Source: Paracoccus sigandri (GTDB taxonomy: Bacteria; Pseudomonadota; Alphaproteobacteria; Rhodobacterales; Rhodobacteraceae). Taken from it: DNA of 50,136 nucleotides. Location of the stretch: positions 1 through 50,136 of the forward strand of contig NZ_QNRC01000030.1 in NCBI RefSeq assembly GCF_003709565.1, given 5' to 3'. The notes beneath the pieces are model-generated. The model was given only the letters and a program-made list of their open reading frames with translations. It was not told the DNA's origin and made no database searches. Numbering within the stretch: the first letter of the stretch is position 1; every line of letters begins with the position of its first letter. Made by a program: the position numbers and the translations under genes. Positions 26,177 to 35,315 of the stretch are shown one piece after another.

Positions 26177-26641
26177 ATGCAACACGAAACGGTGAAGGCC
26201 GGCAGGCTGAGCATCGGCGAACTGGCCGAGCGCACGGGATGTTCGGTGCCGACGATCCGCTTCTACGAGGAGATCGGGCTTGTCCCGAAGGCCGCGCGGA
26301 CCGGGGGCGGCAGGCGGATCTATGCGGAATCGGATGCGAAGCTCTTGACCTTCATCCGCCGCTGCAGGGATTTCGGCTTCCCGGTCGAGCAGGTGCGCGA
26401 TCTCGTCGCCCTGTCGACCAGCCGCGACCGGAACTGCTTCGAAGCACGCGACCTTGCGGGCAGCCACCTGGCCAGCCTCCGCCAGAAAATCGCCGAGATG
26501 AGGAAGCTGGAGCGCAGCCTGGAGGAATTCGTCGCGCGCTGCGAGATCGAATGCGCCGGCGGTCCCGCGGCGGAATGCGTGATCCTCGGGGATCTCGGCG
26601 ATGCCGGGCAGGAATGCGGCGCTGGCGAAGCGTGCTCCTGA
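26177..26641 (+). CDS. MerR-family metal/thiol-responsive regulator
   Basis: A 154-residue regulator. The winged helix (LSIGELAERTGCSVPTIRFY, EEIGLVPKAAR) and the dimer helix (about 88-120) are clear. Cys87 and Cys122 are spaced exactly as the metal-binding Cys pair of MerR and ZntR (35 residues apart), with further Cys126 and Cys134 in the metal loop and Cys147 and Cys153 in the tail. The SoxR iron-sulphur pattern (CX2CXCX5C) is absent, so it senses a soft metal or thiol-reactive agent and not redox by Fe-S. It is divergent from the membrane protein gene it probably activates. Confidence 0.9.
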   Translation: MQHETVKAGRLSIGELAERTGCSVPTIRFYEEIGLVPKAARTGGGRRIYAESDAKLLTFIRRCRDFGFPVEQVRDLVALSTSRDRNCFEARDLAGSHLASLRQKIAEMRKLERSLEEFVARCEIECAGGPAAECVILGDLGDAGQECGAGEACS

Positions 26642-27115
26642 CGGGTCCAGGCGACGTGTTTCCGGCAGCTGGTCCGTTTCCGTTCATCGAAACGGGACTT
26701 GCCGAAAGCGCAGCATGGCAGCGTCGCGAGAAATGGATTACGGATCTCGTCGCCCTGGCCGCCGTGACGGTGGAAAACATCGACCTTCGTCTTTCCAATG
26801 CGGGCCAGCGCAGGAAGGCGGCCGTGGCCGGTAAGCCGCGCATATGGCGGGGATCGATATCGTCAACCTGGCCATCGCGCTGATCCTGAGGCGGGCAGGA
26901 CGGATGCGGCGGGGAAGCTCGGCAAGATCAGCGCCTGGCCTATGTCAGCAGCCGACGCCCGAAGCGGATCGAGAACGGTATCTGGATCAGCCCGGCCCGA
27001 ATCGGCCGCTCCGCTGGGATGAGGAGCGGCCGAAACCGGTGCAGAGGCCCTCGAACGCGGCATCCAGCCTGATCAGGGCCGCGCCGCGCCAAGGACCCAC
27101 TGATGCAGCGGCATG
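26642..27115. other. 474 bp without a recognised gene
   Basis: Between the MerR stop and the end of the G8-domain gene. Short open frames exist in several frames (one from 26844 encodes about 90 residues starting MAGIDIVNLAIALILRRAGR), but none has a ribosome site or family resemblance, and codon use is less biased than in the neighbours. It looks like decayed sequence; its origin is not identifiable by eye. Confidence 0.5.
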
Positions 27116-30100
27116 CTAGAAGTCCAGCATGTCCGATCCGGCCATTGCATGCATCATCGTGGATTCGGTCACGACGATATCCGCACGACCGCGGGTGTAG
27201 TTTCCTTCCTCGTCGGCAGCCCAGTAATAGAAGCTGTCGCTGCCGGTGAAGCCGAAATTGGGACGATAGAGCACGGTCCCGTCATCCTGCAGGAAGACAT
27301 CGCCGTTGCGCGGATCGGTCAGGCCGTCGACATAGACCCGTCCGCCGTCGGGATCGCGATCATTCGCCACCAGGTCGATCCGGACCGACTGGTTCATGCC
27401 GGTCGTCGCGCGATCATTGTTGGCGATCGGCGCCGGGCCACCCAGCCGGACCACCCCGTGATCCGTGAAGCGGGACAGTTGCGAGGCGCTGTAATCCAGC
27501 TCGAAGACAAGGGTATGCTTGCTCAGCTGCCCCGTGGCGCGGTCGGCGATGTAATCGGCGACAAGCAGGACCGGCGTGCCGTCGGGCAGCCGATGGAAGC
27601 CGTTGCTGCCGAGCAGCGCATCCTTGTCCCAGCTCCAGATCCCCTGCCGCTCCATGTCGAAGCTGCGGCCGACCGCGCCGATCGAGTCGTATTTGGTGCC
27701 GTCGAAGAACATGTTTTCCGAGGGCGAGATGACCCGGTCTCCGCTGAAATCGAAGCGCAGCCGGTCGCTGACCAGTTGCGAGGAATCCATCTGCCTCAGC
27801 TGCCCGTTGACAGCCCCCACCACCGTCGCACCGCGGATATCGCTCAGTTCGGCGTCGATGACGATGTTGCGGAAGTTCTGCGACGGCACACCGTCGGTGC
27901 TGACGTTCTGCCTGAGGTCATAGGCGTTCTGGAAGCCGGCGATCCTGGCGCCGTTGACGACCATGTCGAAGGCGTTCGTCCCAAGCAGGATGCCGGCCCC
28001 CGTCGCGCCGCTATACCCGCCATTGGCCCCCCGCTCTCCGACCAGGTCGACATTCAGGAAGGTGTAATGCGAGGTATAGCTGACATTGATCCCCTCGCGC
28101 GTCTCCCAGTTCAGGAAACCGTCGAAGACGCTGCGGACGTCATGCCCCTGGTCGGGATTGGCCTTGATCACGATCAGGCCGGTATTCGTGCCGAAGGCCT
28201 CGTTGTCGTAAAAGCCCTGGATCGGAGGCGTGTCGGTGGTCGCACGGCTCTGGCCATAGGCCAGTTCGGGATGGTGCGAGGTCCTCATGTCCACGCTGTC
28301 GCGGTCGCCGCGATGCAGCCAGACATAGCCGTTGGTCGTATTCGCCGCGACGTTCTCGGCCGCTTCCACCAGACGGCCGGCGAAGAAGAAGCCATCGCCC
28401 GTGCGGCCGTTGTCGCCGCGCTGGAGGTCGGATTCCTGTTTCACCGCCCAGTCGCCATAGCCGATGCCCTCGGACTTGATCGCGATGTTGCGGTACCAGA
28501 TCCCGGTCTCGTTGCCGTCCTCGGCGACGAAGGCGGCGCCGAAGACGTTGAAGGCGACGTTGTTGGTGAAATTGGCGTTGCTCGAATGGTGGACATAGCC
28601 CCAGCCGGGCGAGCCGTCGACCACGTTGCCGATGGCGATGGCCGGATTTTCCAGGTCGCTGACGCCGGTTTCGTGGAAATGGAACGGATAGCGGGTCTGG
28701 ATGTTGCTGGTCGCGGTGACCGTGCCCAGATCGCCGATGTCGAAGGCGGGGCGCGACTTGTCGGTGCGGCCCAGGTCCTCGAAGGCGGCATAGCGCACGT
28801 CGACATCGTCGCTGTGCATGAACATCACATGGCCGCGCTGGTGGACCGGCAGGTCCTCGCCCCCCTCGCTGGAAAAGGTGACGTTGCGCGTCATGTTGGC
28901 GACATAGGCCTTGAGGTCGTCGCGCGGCGTGTCGTGGTCATAGGTCAGCCGACGGTCCAGCACGATCGTGTTGCCGTTGATCGCGCGGATGGTGACCTCC
29001 TCGTCCTGCGATTCGGAGACCTCGGTCTGCCTGGTGGCGTTGTTCCAGTTCCAGCCCTGCTGATGGGTGCCGGTCAGGACCAGCTTGTCGCCCACGCGCC
29101 AGCCCTCGGGCACCTCGGACAGGACCAGCCGGTTGTCGCCGGCCATCGCATCGACCTCGACCTTCACATGCGAGGTCTTCTCGGCGCCGTGGATCGTGGC
29201 CGAGCCGTGCGACAGCAGGCCGCGCGACAGCAGCGACGCATCCCAGCCGGTATTGATGTTGCCGTTGTCGGCGAAGACGATGTCGACATTCACGTTGGCG
29301 CGGACCGGATCGTCCTCGGTCCCGATGATCAGATGGCCCGAGGGCGACACGACCAGCGTATCGACCAGCATCCGGCTGTCCTGGTCGGTGGCGAAGTCGA
29401 GAACGCCATCGACGCGGACCGTGAACAGCGAGGCATTGTTGACCTCGCCATAGGCGACCGCGATCCCTTCGGGGATCAGCACCCGCGCACCGGCGCCCGG
29501 AACCTCGCCATTGTGCCAGGTAGAGGGATCGTTCCAATCGCCGTGATTGACCGCGACATGCGTCGCCTCGGACCGCGGCACCAGGCGCAGCGACCCGTCA
29601 TGGTCCGGCGCGGCATTGGGGTGATGCGCCGAATGTTCGGGCGCGCTCATGACCTCGCGGACGAAGGCGCGGATCTCGGCCGCGGTCTGCGGCGGATCGA
29701 TCAGCTCATGCCCGCCGTGGCCGCCATGGCCCCCGCCATGTCCGCCCCCGTGTCCGCCGCCGGTTCCGCCGCCGCTGCCCGAGCCGCCCACCTCGATGGT
29801 GACGCGGGCGCGGTCGGTGCCGCCATTGCCGTCCGAGACGATATAGTCGAAGCTGGCCGTGCCGGCGGCGCCGGCGTTGAAATGCACGCCGTCGCCCATC
29901 AGCATGGCCGAGCCGCCCGAGACGTTCTCGACCCCGATGATGGTCAGCGCGTCGCCATCGACATCGCTGTCATTGGCCAGCAGGTCGCTACCGTTGAAAT
30001 GCAGCGAGCCGCCCGCGGCAACCGAGAAGCCACTGTCGTCGACGGCCACCGGCGCGTCGTTCACCGGCCGGACATTGACCGTCACCGTGGCCTGCGCGCT

Positions 30101-31498
30101 GCCGCCATTGCCGTCGCTGACGCGATAGGTGAAGCTGTCGGTGCCGTTATAGTCGGCATTCGGGCGATAGGTCACCGTGCCGTCGCCATTGTTCACCACC
30201 GTCCCGTTCCCCGGACGGCCCAGGTTGGCGATGCTGAGGCGGTCGCCATCGGGATCGCTGTCATTGGCCAGAAGGTTGATGCGGACCGATCCGTCCTCGT
30301 TGACGCTGGCGCGGTCGTTGACGGCCTGGGGCGCGCGGTTCGCCGAGCCGGCCGGAGGCGGCACGAAGGTGTCGTGGACGGTCAGCGGCAGGTTCAGCGC
30401 CACCGAGGCGCCCGAGGGATCGCGGGCCGTGATCCGCAGCGTATAGTCGCCGTCCTGGCCTTCCTCGGGGCTGACGATCAGCATGTTGTCCTTCACGCGG
30501 GCAAATCGTGCCCCCGAGACGCTGTAGGTCAGCGCGTCGCCATCGACGTCGCGGAAATAGCGGCTCAGGTCGATGCGCAGCACCTCGCCCTCGTCGGTCT
30601 CGATCGAGGAGGGGGCGCGGCCGCTGCGGACGGGCGCGTCGTTCTCGGGCGTGACGGTCAGGTTCACCCGCGCCGTGTCAGAGCCGCCGCGCCCGTCGCT
30701 GACCGTATAGGTGAAGCTGTCGCTGCCGTTGTAATCCGCGTTCGGCCGATAGGTCACCGTGCCGTCCGCGTTCAGCGTCACCTGCCCGTTCGCGGGGCGC
30801 CCCAGCGCGGTGATGGCAAGGCTGTCGCCATCGGCATCGCGGTCATTGGCCAGCAGGTTCATCCGGATCGCGCCGTCCTCGGCCAGCGTATAGCTGTCGT
30901 TGCGCGCGTCGGGCGCGGTATTGGCGCCGCCCTGCCCGGCATTGCCCTCGACCGCGTGGCGCAGCCGGTCCGGGCCCTGCAGGACCTGCATCTGCCCGCC
31001 ATTCACGCCGTGGCGGATCTGCAGCTGCGCGCCGCTATAGGCCTGATAATAGTCGATGCCGATATCGTACCAGCCGGCCCGGTCGATCGAAATCGTGCCG
31101 GTGACCGGCGCGCCCTTGCTGACACCGGCATGTTGAGCGACCACTGTCCCATTGATCGTCAGGCGGAATCCGTCATCGGAATTGCTGGCGAAGCGATGCG
31201 TTCCCGCCTCCAGATAGACCTGCCCGTCCAGGCGCATGCCGTAGAGTTCCGACCGCTGGCCAAGCGCGGTCCGGCTGAGGCTGTCGGCGTCGTCGCCAAG
31301 CAGATCCGCAAGGCGGCCGCTGGCGGCATTGTAGTGCAGGCGATCGGCGACGAAGCGCGCGGCGCCGTTTCCGTCCTGCCCGGCAAGATAGGCCAGCGGA
31401 TCGGACATGTGGCTGCCAAGGAAGATCCGGCCCGACAGTCCCTCGGCATAGGCGGAGGACGTGCGGTTTCCGGAAGAACTCACTGACGACGTAACCAT
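27116..31498 (-). CDS. Giant secreted/surface protein: PA14, cadherin-like repeats, G8 domain, beta-helix
   Basis: 1460 residues without signal peptide. Order: PA14-type lectin fold (about 15-170: GTHRFASNSDDGFRLTINGT, then YDIGIDYYQAYSGAQLQI); four cadherin-like/Big_9 repeats (about 195-575, each with LLANDxDxDGD or similar, and YRPNADYNGSDSFTY); a Gly/His-rich linker (about 573-598); and a G8 domain (about 650-760: GDWNDPSTWHNGEVPGAGAR). A long parallel beta-helix region (about 760-1330) with FHFHETG follows, and a final Big_9 repeat (about 1356-1446). The G8 plus beta-helix pair resembles CEMIP/TMEM2 proteins, some of which act on hyaluronan. The acidic C terminus (MAGSDMLDF) and lack of a Sec signal suggest type I export by the neighbouring system. 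Polysaccharide binding or cleavage is inference. Confidence 0.85.
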   Translation of the reverse strand: MVTSSVSSSGNRTSSAYAEGLSGRIFLGSHMSDPLAYLAGQDGNGAARFVADRLHYNAASGRLADLLGDDADSLSRTALGQRSELYGMRLDGQVYLEAGTHRFASNSDDGFRLTINGTVVAQHAGVSKGAPVTGTISIDRAGWYDIGIDYYQAYSGAQLQIRHGVNGGQMQVLQGPDRLRHAVEGNAGQGGANTAPDARNDSYTLAEDGAIRMNLLANDRDADGDSLAITALGRPANGQVTLNADGTVTYRPNADYNGSDSFTYTVSDGRGGSDTARVNLTVTPENDAPVRSGRAPSSIETDEGEVLRIDLSRYFRDVDGDALTYSVSGARFARVKDNMLIVSPEEGQDGDYTLRITARDPSGASVALNLPLTVHDTFVPPPAGSANRAPQAVNDRASVNEDGSVRINLLANDSDPDGDRLSIANLGRPGNGTVVNNGDGTVTYRPNADYNGTDSFTYRVSDGNGGSAQATVTVNVRPVNDAPVAVDDSGFSVAAGGSLHFNGSDLLANDSDVDGDALTIIGVENVSGGSAMLMGDGVHFNAGAAGTASFDYIVSDGNGGTDRARVTIEVGGSGSGGGTGGGHGGGHGGGHGGHGGHELIDPPQTAAEIRAFVREVMSAPEHSAHHPNAAPDHDGSLRLVPRSEATHVAVNHGDWNDPSTWHNGEVPGAGARVLIPEGIAVAYGEVNNASLFTVRVDGVLDFATDQDSRMLVDTLVVSPSGHLIIGTEDDPVRANVNVDIVFADNGNINTGWDASLLSRGLLSHGSATIHGAEKTSHVKVEVDAMAGDNRLVLSEVPEGWRVGDKLVLTGTHQQGWNWNNATRQTEVSESQDEEVTIRAINGNTIVLDRRLTYDHDTPRDDLKAYVANMTRNVTFSSEGGEDLPVHQRGHVMFMHSDDVDVRYAAFEDLGRTDKSRPAFDIGDLGTVTATSNIQTRYPFHFHETGVSDLENPAIAIGNVVDGSPGWGYVHHSSNANFTNNVAFNVFGAAFVAEDGNETGIWYRNIAIKSEGIGYGDWAVKQESDLQRGDNGRTGDGFFFAGRLVEAAENVAANTTNGYVWLHRGDRDSVDMRTSHHPELAYGQSRATTDTPPIQGFYDNEAFGTNTGLIVIKANPDQGHDVRSVFDGFLNWETREGINVSYTSHYTFLNVDLVGERGANGGYSGATGAGILLGTNAFDMVVNGARIAGFQNAYDLRQNVSTDGVPSQNFRNIVIDAELSDIRGATVVGAVNGQLRQMDSSQLVSDRLRFDFSGDRVISPSENMFFDGTKYDSIGAVGRSFDMERQGIWSWDKDALLGSNGFHRLPDGTPVLLVADYIADRATGQLSKHTLVFELDYSASQLSRFTDHGVVRLGGPAPIANNDRATTGMNQSVRIDLVANDRDPDGGRVYVDGLTDPRNGDVFLQDDGTVLYRPNFGFTGSDSFYYWAADEEGNYTRGRADIVVTESTMMHAMAGSDMLDF

Positions 31499-32129
31499 TC
31501 TAGACGACCCTCATTCATGACATCGGCATGCCCGCAGGATTCCGCGGCGATCCGGGCAGACTAGCCCGTTCACCTTAAGATTTTCTGAACAACCAGAAGC
31601 TGAAGTTTATTCTGCGATACGCCTTCTTGTTGTCCGAAAGACTAAAGGAAAGCGGGACTTATTTGCAACACGGCCGCCTGGTCCAGGCCCGGAATCGGCG
31701 GATATCTGACCATCGCTGGCCGGGCCGAGGCATATCCACTAATATGCCTGCATTATTTGTCCGATTTCATGGTGATAAGGGCGTTTCCTGATGATGCCGC
31801 AAGTGCCGGAAGATGGCCCGATTCCCCCTGTAAATCGCTAAAATCCAACTTATTTGGTGGCAGGTTCGAGGGTATTGCCGCGCCTCATGTCCGCCCGGTG
31901 ACAGCGCCCAAGATGAGCGAAGCCTTGCCGACTGTCTATTTGGACGAGTTCCACGATTCATTCGCTGCGCCTGCATCATAGTTAATAAGTTCATTTACCC
32001 TGTTTAATATGATTATTATGTCCATGCGCCGACAGGACGGGGACAAAAGGTCGCAGTCCGGTTCCCCCGCCCCTTTTGCCCGGCAGAGAATCATGCCACA
32101 GGCAGATCCACCCTGCTGCAGGAGCCGTC
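31499..32129. other. 630-bp AT-richer intergenic region between divergent genes
   Basis: No convincing gene: short frames on both strands (for example 31757-31981) lack ribosome sites and biased codons. Base composition is clearly lower in GC than the flanking genes, with patches such as AAGATTTTCTGAACAACC and TTTAATATGATTATTATG, as in promoter regions. It must carry the promoters of the G8 gene (leftward) and of the alcohol dehydrogenase (rightward), and holds one good inverted repeat. A foreign-DNA junction is also possible. Confidence 0.6.
31728..31749. promoter_or_regulatory. Inverted repeat, operator candidate upstream of the G8 gene
   Basis: AGGCATAT-CCACTA-ATATGCCT: a perfect 8-bp inverted repeat with 6-bp spacer, about 230 bp upstream of the G8-protein start, in AT-rich sequence. 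This is the geometry of a dimeric-regulator site; the regulator is unknown. Confidence 0.45.
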
Positions 32130-33284
32130 ATGACCGATCCCTTCCTCTTTGCCACCGCCGGAGAGATCCTTTTCGGACGCGGCCAGGCGGCGCAGGTTCC
32201 GGCGCGGATCGCGGGCTGGGGACGGCGGGTCCTGCTGGTCCATGGGCGCAACGGCGACCGCGTTGCCTGGCTGGGCGCGGCGCTGTCGGCCGAGGGCTGC
32301 ACGGTCGAGACGATCTCGGTCGCCACTGAACCTGATCTGCCGATGATCGAGGCCGCCACGCGGCGCGCTCGTGCCATGGAAGCGGATCTGGTCCTGTCGA
32401 TCGGCGGCGGCGCGGTCATCGATGCCGGCAAGGCCATCGCGGCGCTGGTGCCGGCCCGGCGCCCGGTGCTGGATCACCTGGAGGTCGTCGGCCTCGGCCT
32501 GCCGCTGGAGGCGCCGCCCCTGCCCTTCGTCGCCCTGCCGACCACCGCGGGGACCGGCGCCGAGGTCACACGCAACGCCGTGATCGCGGTGCCCGAGCAT
32601 CGCCGCAAGGTCAGCCTGCGCGATGCGCGGATGCTGCCGCGCCTGGCCTTGGTGGACCCCTCGCTGACCGATGGCTGCCCGCGCGCGGTCACGCTGGCCT
32701 CGGGGCTGGACGCGATCACGCAGGTGATCGAGCCCTATATCTGCACCCGCGCCAATCCGCTGACCGACGCGCTCTGCCGCGACGCGATCCCGCGCGGGCT
32801 GCGCGCCCTGATCGCGCTGATGCAAGCCGAGGACCCCGCCGCGCGGGACGAGATGGCCTGGACCAGCCTCTGCGGCGGGCTGGCGCTGGCCAATGCGGGG
32901 CTGGGCGTGGTGCATGGGCTGGCCGGACCGCTTGGCGGGCTGTCGGGGGCCGCGCATGGCGCGATCTGCGGCGCGCTGCTGCCCCATGGGCTGGCCGCGA
33001 ACCGCCGCGCCTGCACGGACCCGGCGCTGGCTGCGCGGATGGATCAGGTCGCCGGATGGATCGCCGCCGCCTTCGACGCACCGGGCCTGCCGCTGGACGC
33101 CGCCTGCGCCCGGCTGGCGGAATGGTCGCGCGCCCAGGGGCTGCCGGGTCTGGCGGCGCAGGGGATCGATGCGCAGGCCGAGGCGCTGGCGGCCGAGGCC
33201 GCGGCCACGTCGTCGTCGATGAAGGCCAATCCCGCCGCGCTGGACGCCGGGGATCTGCGCGCCATCCTGCAGGCGGCGCGCTGA
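32130..33284 (+). CDS. Iron-type (group III) alcohol dehydrogenase family protein
   Basis: 384 residues from ATG 32130, which follows GGAG; an upstream in-frame ATG at 32076 has no support. The N-terminal domain has the cofactor motif LSIGGGAVIDAGKA and LPTTAGTGAEVT. The metal site in this family is Asp, His, His, His. Here Asp194 is present but the next ligand is Gln198 (ASGLDAITQVIEPY), with His262 and His276 kept (VVHGLAGPLGGLSGAAHG). A Gln at this place may mark a subfamily. It would catalyse NAD(P)H-linked reduction of an aldehyde or oxidation of an alcohol; substrate unknown. It converges on ychF with a 6-bp gap. Confidence 0.88.
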   Translation: MTDPFLFATAGEILFGRGQAAQVPARIAGWGRRVLLVHGRNGDRVAWLGAALSAEGCTVETISVATEPDLPMIEAATRRARAMEADLVLSIGGGAVIDAGKAIAALVPARRPVLDHLEVVGLGLPLEAPPLPFVALPTTAGTGAEVTRNAVIAVPEHRRKVSLRDARMLPRLALVDPSLTDGCPRAVTLASGLDAITQVIEPYICTRANPLTDALCRDAIPRGLRALIALMQAEDPAARDEMAWTSLCGGLALANAGLGVVHGLAGPLGGLSGAAHGAICGALLPHGLAANRRACTDPALAARMDQVAGWIAAAFDAPGLPLDAACARLAEWSRAQGLPGLAAQGIDAQAEALAAEAAATSSSMKANPAALDAGDLRAILQAAR

Positions 33285-33290
33285 ACGCCC

Positions 33291-34388
33291 TCAGGCGTTG
33301 AACAGGAAATGCAGGACGTCGCCGTCCTTGACCTCGTAGGTCTTGCCCTCGACCCGCAGCTTGCCGGCCTCGCGCGCGCCCGCCTCGCCATTGCCGGCGA
33401 CGTAATCGTCATAGGCGATGGTCTCGGCGCGGATGAAGCCCTTCTCGAAATCGCCGTGGATCTCGCCGGCGGCCTGCGGCGCCAGCGTGCCCTTGCGGAT
33501 GGTCCAGGCGCGCGCCTCCTTGGGGCCGACGGTGAAATAGGTCTGCAGGCCCAAGAGGTCGTAGCCGGCGCGGATCAGCCGGTCCAGCCCGGCCTCGTCC
33601 AGCCCCATCTCGCCCAGGAACAGCGCGGCCTCCTCGGCGTCCAGCTGGCTGATCTCTTCCTCGATCCGGGCCGAGATCACCACATGGCCCGCCCCCTGCG
33701 CCGCGGCCATTTCTGCGACCTTCGCGGACCAGTCGTTGCCGGCCGCCGCCTCGTCCTCGGCCACGTTGCAGACATAGAGCACCGGCTTCGAGGTCAGCAA
33801 TTGCAGCATCGCCCAGGCCTTGCGGTCGTCCTCGGCCACCTCGACGGTGCGGGCGGGCTGCCCGGCTTCCAGCACGGCCAGCGCCTGTTTCAGCAGGCGT
33901 TCCTGCGCCACGGCCTCCTTGTCGCCGCCCTTCAGCTTGCGGGCCAGGTTGGCCAGCCGCCGCTCGATCGATTCCATGTCGGCGATCATCAGCTCGGTCT
34001 CGATCACCTCGGCATCGGCGATGGGATCGACCCGGCCCTCGACATGGGTGACGTCGCCATCCTCGAAGCAGCGCAGCACATGGGCGATGGCGTCCACCTC
34101 GCGGATATTGGCCAGGAACTGGTTGCCCAAGCCCTCGCCCTTGCTGGCGCCCTTCACCAGGCCGGCGATGTCCACGAAGGTGATCCGCGTCGGGATGATC
34201 TGCTTGCTGCCGGCGATCCCGGCCAGCCTGTCCAGGCGCGGATCGGGCACCGCGACCTCGCCCACATTCGGCTCGATGGTGCAGAAGGGGAAGTTCGCGG
34301 CCTGCGCCGCGGCGGTTTTCGTCAGCGCGTTGAACAGCGTGGATTTGCCGACATTCGGCAGTCCAACGATCCCCATCCGGAAGCCCAT
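33291..34388 (-). CDS. ychF: Redox-regulated ATPase YchF (Obg-family P-loop protein)
   Basis: 365 residues, the normal length. The G1 loop GIVGLPNVGKSTLFNAL and switch regions (AANFPFCTIEPNVG, FVDIAGLVKGASKGEGLGN) are typical. A coiled-coil insertion lies in the middle, and the C-terminal TGS-like domain ends ARAWTIRKGTLAPQAAGEIH, then KTYEVKDGDVLHFLFNA. It is a ribosome-associated ATPase that prefers ATP to GTP and modulates stress responses. Its divergent neighbour is trpA across 124 bp. Confidence 0.97.
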   Translation of the reverse strand: MGFRMGIVGLPNVGKSTLFNALTKTAAAQAANFPFCTIEPNVGEVAVPDPRLDRLAGIAGSKQIIPTRITFVDIAGLVKGASKGEGLGNQFLANIREVDAIAHVLRCFEDGDVTHVEGRVDPIADAEVIETELMIADMESIERRLANLARKLKGGDKEAVAQERLLKQALAVLEAGQPARTVEVAEDDRKAWAMLQLLTSKPVLYVCNVAEDEAAAGNDWSAKVAEMAAAQGAGHVVISARIEEEISQLDAEEAALFLGEMGLDEAGLDRLIRAGYDLLGLQTYFTVGPKEARAWTIRKGTLAPQAAGEIHGDFEKGFIRAETIAYDDYVAGNGEAGAREAGKLRVEGKTYEVKDGDVLHFLFNA

Positions 34389-34512
34389 GCTGTGACCCTT
34401 TCGTCAATCCGGCGGTTACTTAGGCCGCATGCCGCGCCAAGTCCAGTCCGCGCAAGATTGCGCCTGCCGCCCAAGCGGGCTAGTGCTGCCCTTGGCAAGG
34501 ACAGGGACGGAC

Positions 34513-35310
34513 ATGACCAGAATCGACGATACTTTCGCGCGTCTCCGCTCCGAGGGCAAAAAGGCCTTCGTGACCTATATCATGGCGTCGGATCCCGACG
34601 ACGCGACCACGCTGGAAATCATGCGCGGCCTGCCCGGCGCGGGCGTCGACATCATCGAGCTGGGGATGCCCTTCACCGATCCGATGGCCGACGGCCCGAC
34701 CATCCAGGCGGCCGGCCAGCGCGCGCTGGCGGCGGGGGGCAGCGTCACCCGGACCCTGGCCATCCTGCAAGAGTTCCGCAAGACCGACGCGACCACCCCG
34801 GTCGTGCTGATGGGCTATTACAACCCGATCTATGCGCGCCCCGGCGGGGTCGATCAGTTCCTGACCGATGCGAAAGAGGCCGGCGTGGACGGGCTGATCG
34901 TCGTCGACCTGCCGCCCGAGGAGGATGACGAGCTGTGCGTGCCGGCCGCGCGCGCGGGGCTGAACTTCATCCGGCTGGCCACGCCCACGACCGACGACCG
35001 GCGCCTGCCCGCCGTGGTCAGGAACACCTCGGGCTTCGTCTATTACGTCAGCGTCACCGGCATCACCGGCGGCCCGGCCGCCAACGCCGCCGAGGTCGCC
35101 CCCGAGGTCGCCCGCATCCGCGCCAGCGCCAGGCTGCCGGTGGTGGTGGGCTTCGGCATCTCCTCGGCCGAGGCGGCCGAGGCGGTGGCGGGGGTGGCGG
35201 ATGGCTGCGTCGTCGGCTCGGCCATCGTCAAGCTGATCGGCGAAGGCCGCCCGGTGCCCGAGATCCTGGATTTCGTGCGCGACCTGGCAGCCGGCGCGCA
35301 TCGCGGCTGA
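34513..35310 (+). CDS. trpA: Tryptophan synthase alpha subunit
   Basis: 265 residues. The active-site acids of the family are at their usual numbers: Glu49 and Asp60 in IIELGMPFTDPMADGP. The phosphate-binding loop GFGISSAEAAEAV and YYVSVTGITGG are present. The enzyme cleaves indole-glycerol phosphate to indole, which passes to the beta subunit. ATG 34513 is preceded by GGGACGG; an upstream in-frame ATG at 34429 lies in promoter-like sequence. trpB is not in this window; the genes that follow are unrelated in function. Confidence 0.97.
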   Translation: MTRIDDTFARLRSEGKKAFVTYIMASDPDDATTLEIMRGLPGAGVDIIELGMPFTDPMADGPTIQAAGQRALAAGGSVTRTLAILQEFRKTDATTPVVLMGYYNPIYARPGGVDQFLTDAKEAGVDGLIVVDLPPEEDDELCVPAARAGLNFIRLATPTTDDRRLPAVVRNTSGFVYYVSVTGITGGPAANAAEVAPEVARIRASARLPVVVGFGISSAEAAEAVAGVADGCVVGSAIVKLIGEGRPVPEILDFVRDLAAGAHRG

Positions 35311-35315
35311 AGCTG

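Noticed and set aside
26177..26641. MerR protein as SoxR
   Set aside because: The operator resembles a SoxR box, but the protein lacks CX2CXCX5C and its Cys spacing fits metal-sensing MerR/ZntR.
27113..31486. A 1457-codon plus-strand open frame opposite the G8 protein
   Set aside because: Antisense shadow; repeats of Val-Ile-Gly-Gln-type text mirror the Big_9 repeats.
31757..31981. 74-codon open frame in the intergenic region before the alcohol dehydrogenase
   Set aside because: No ribosome site, unbiased codons, no resemblance; AT-rich promoter-like sequence.
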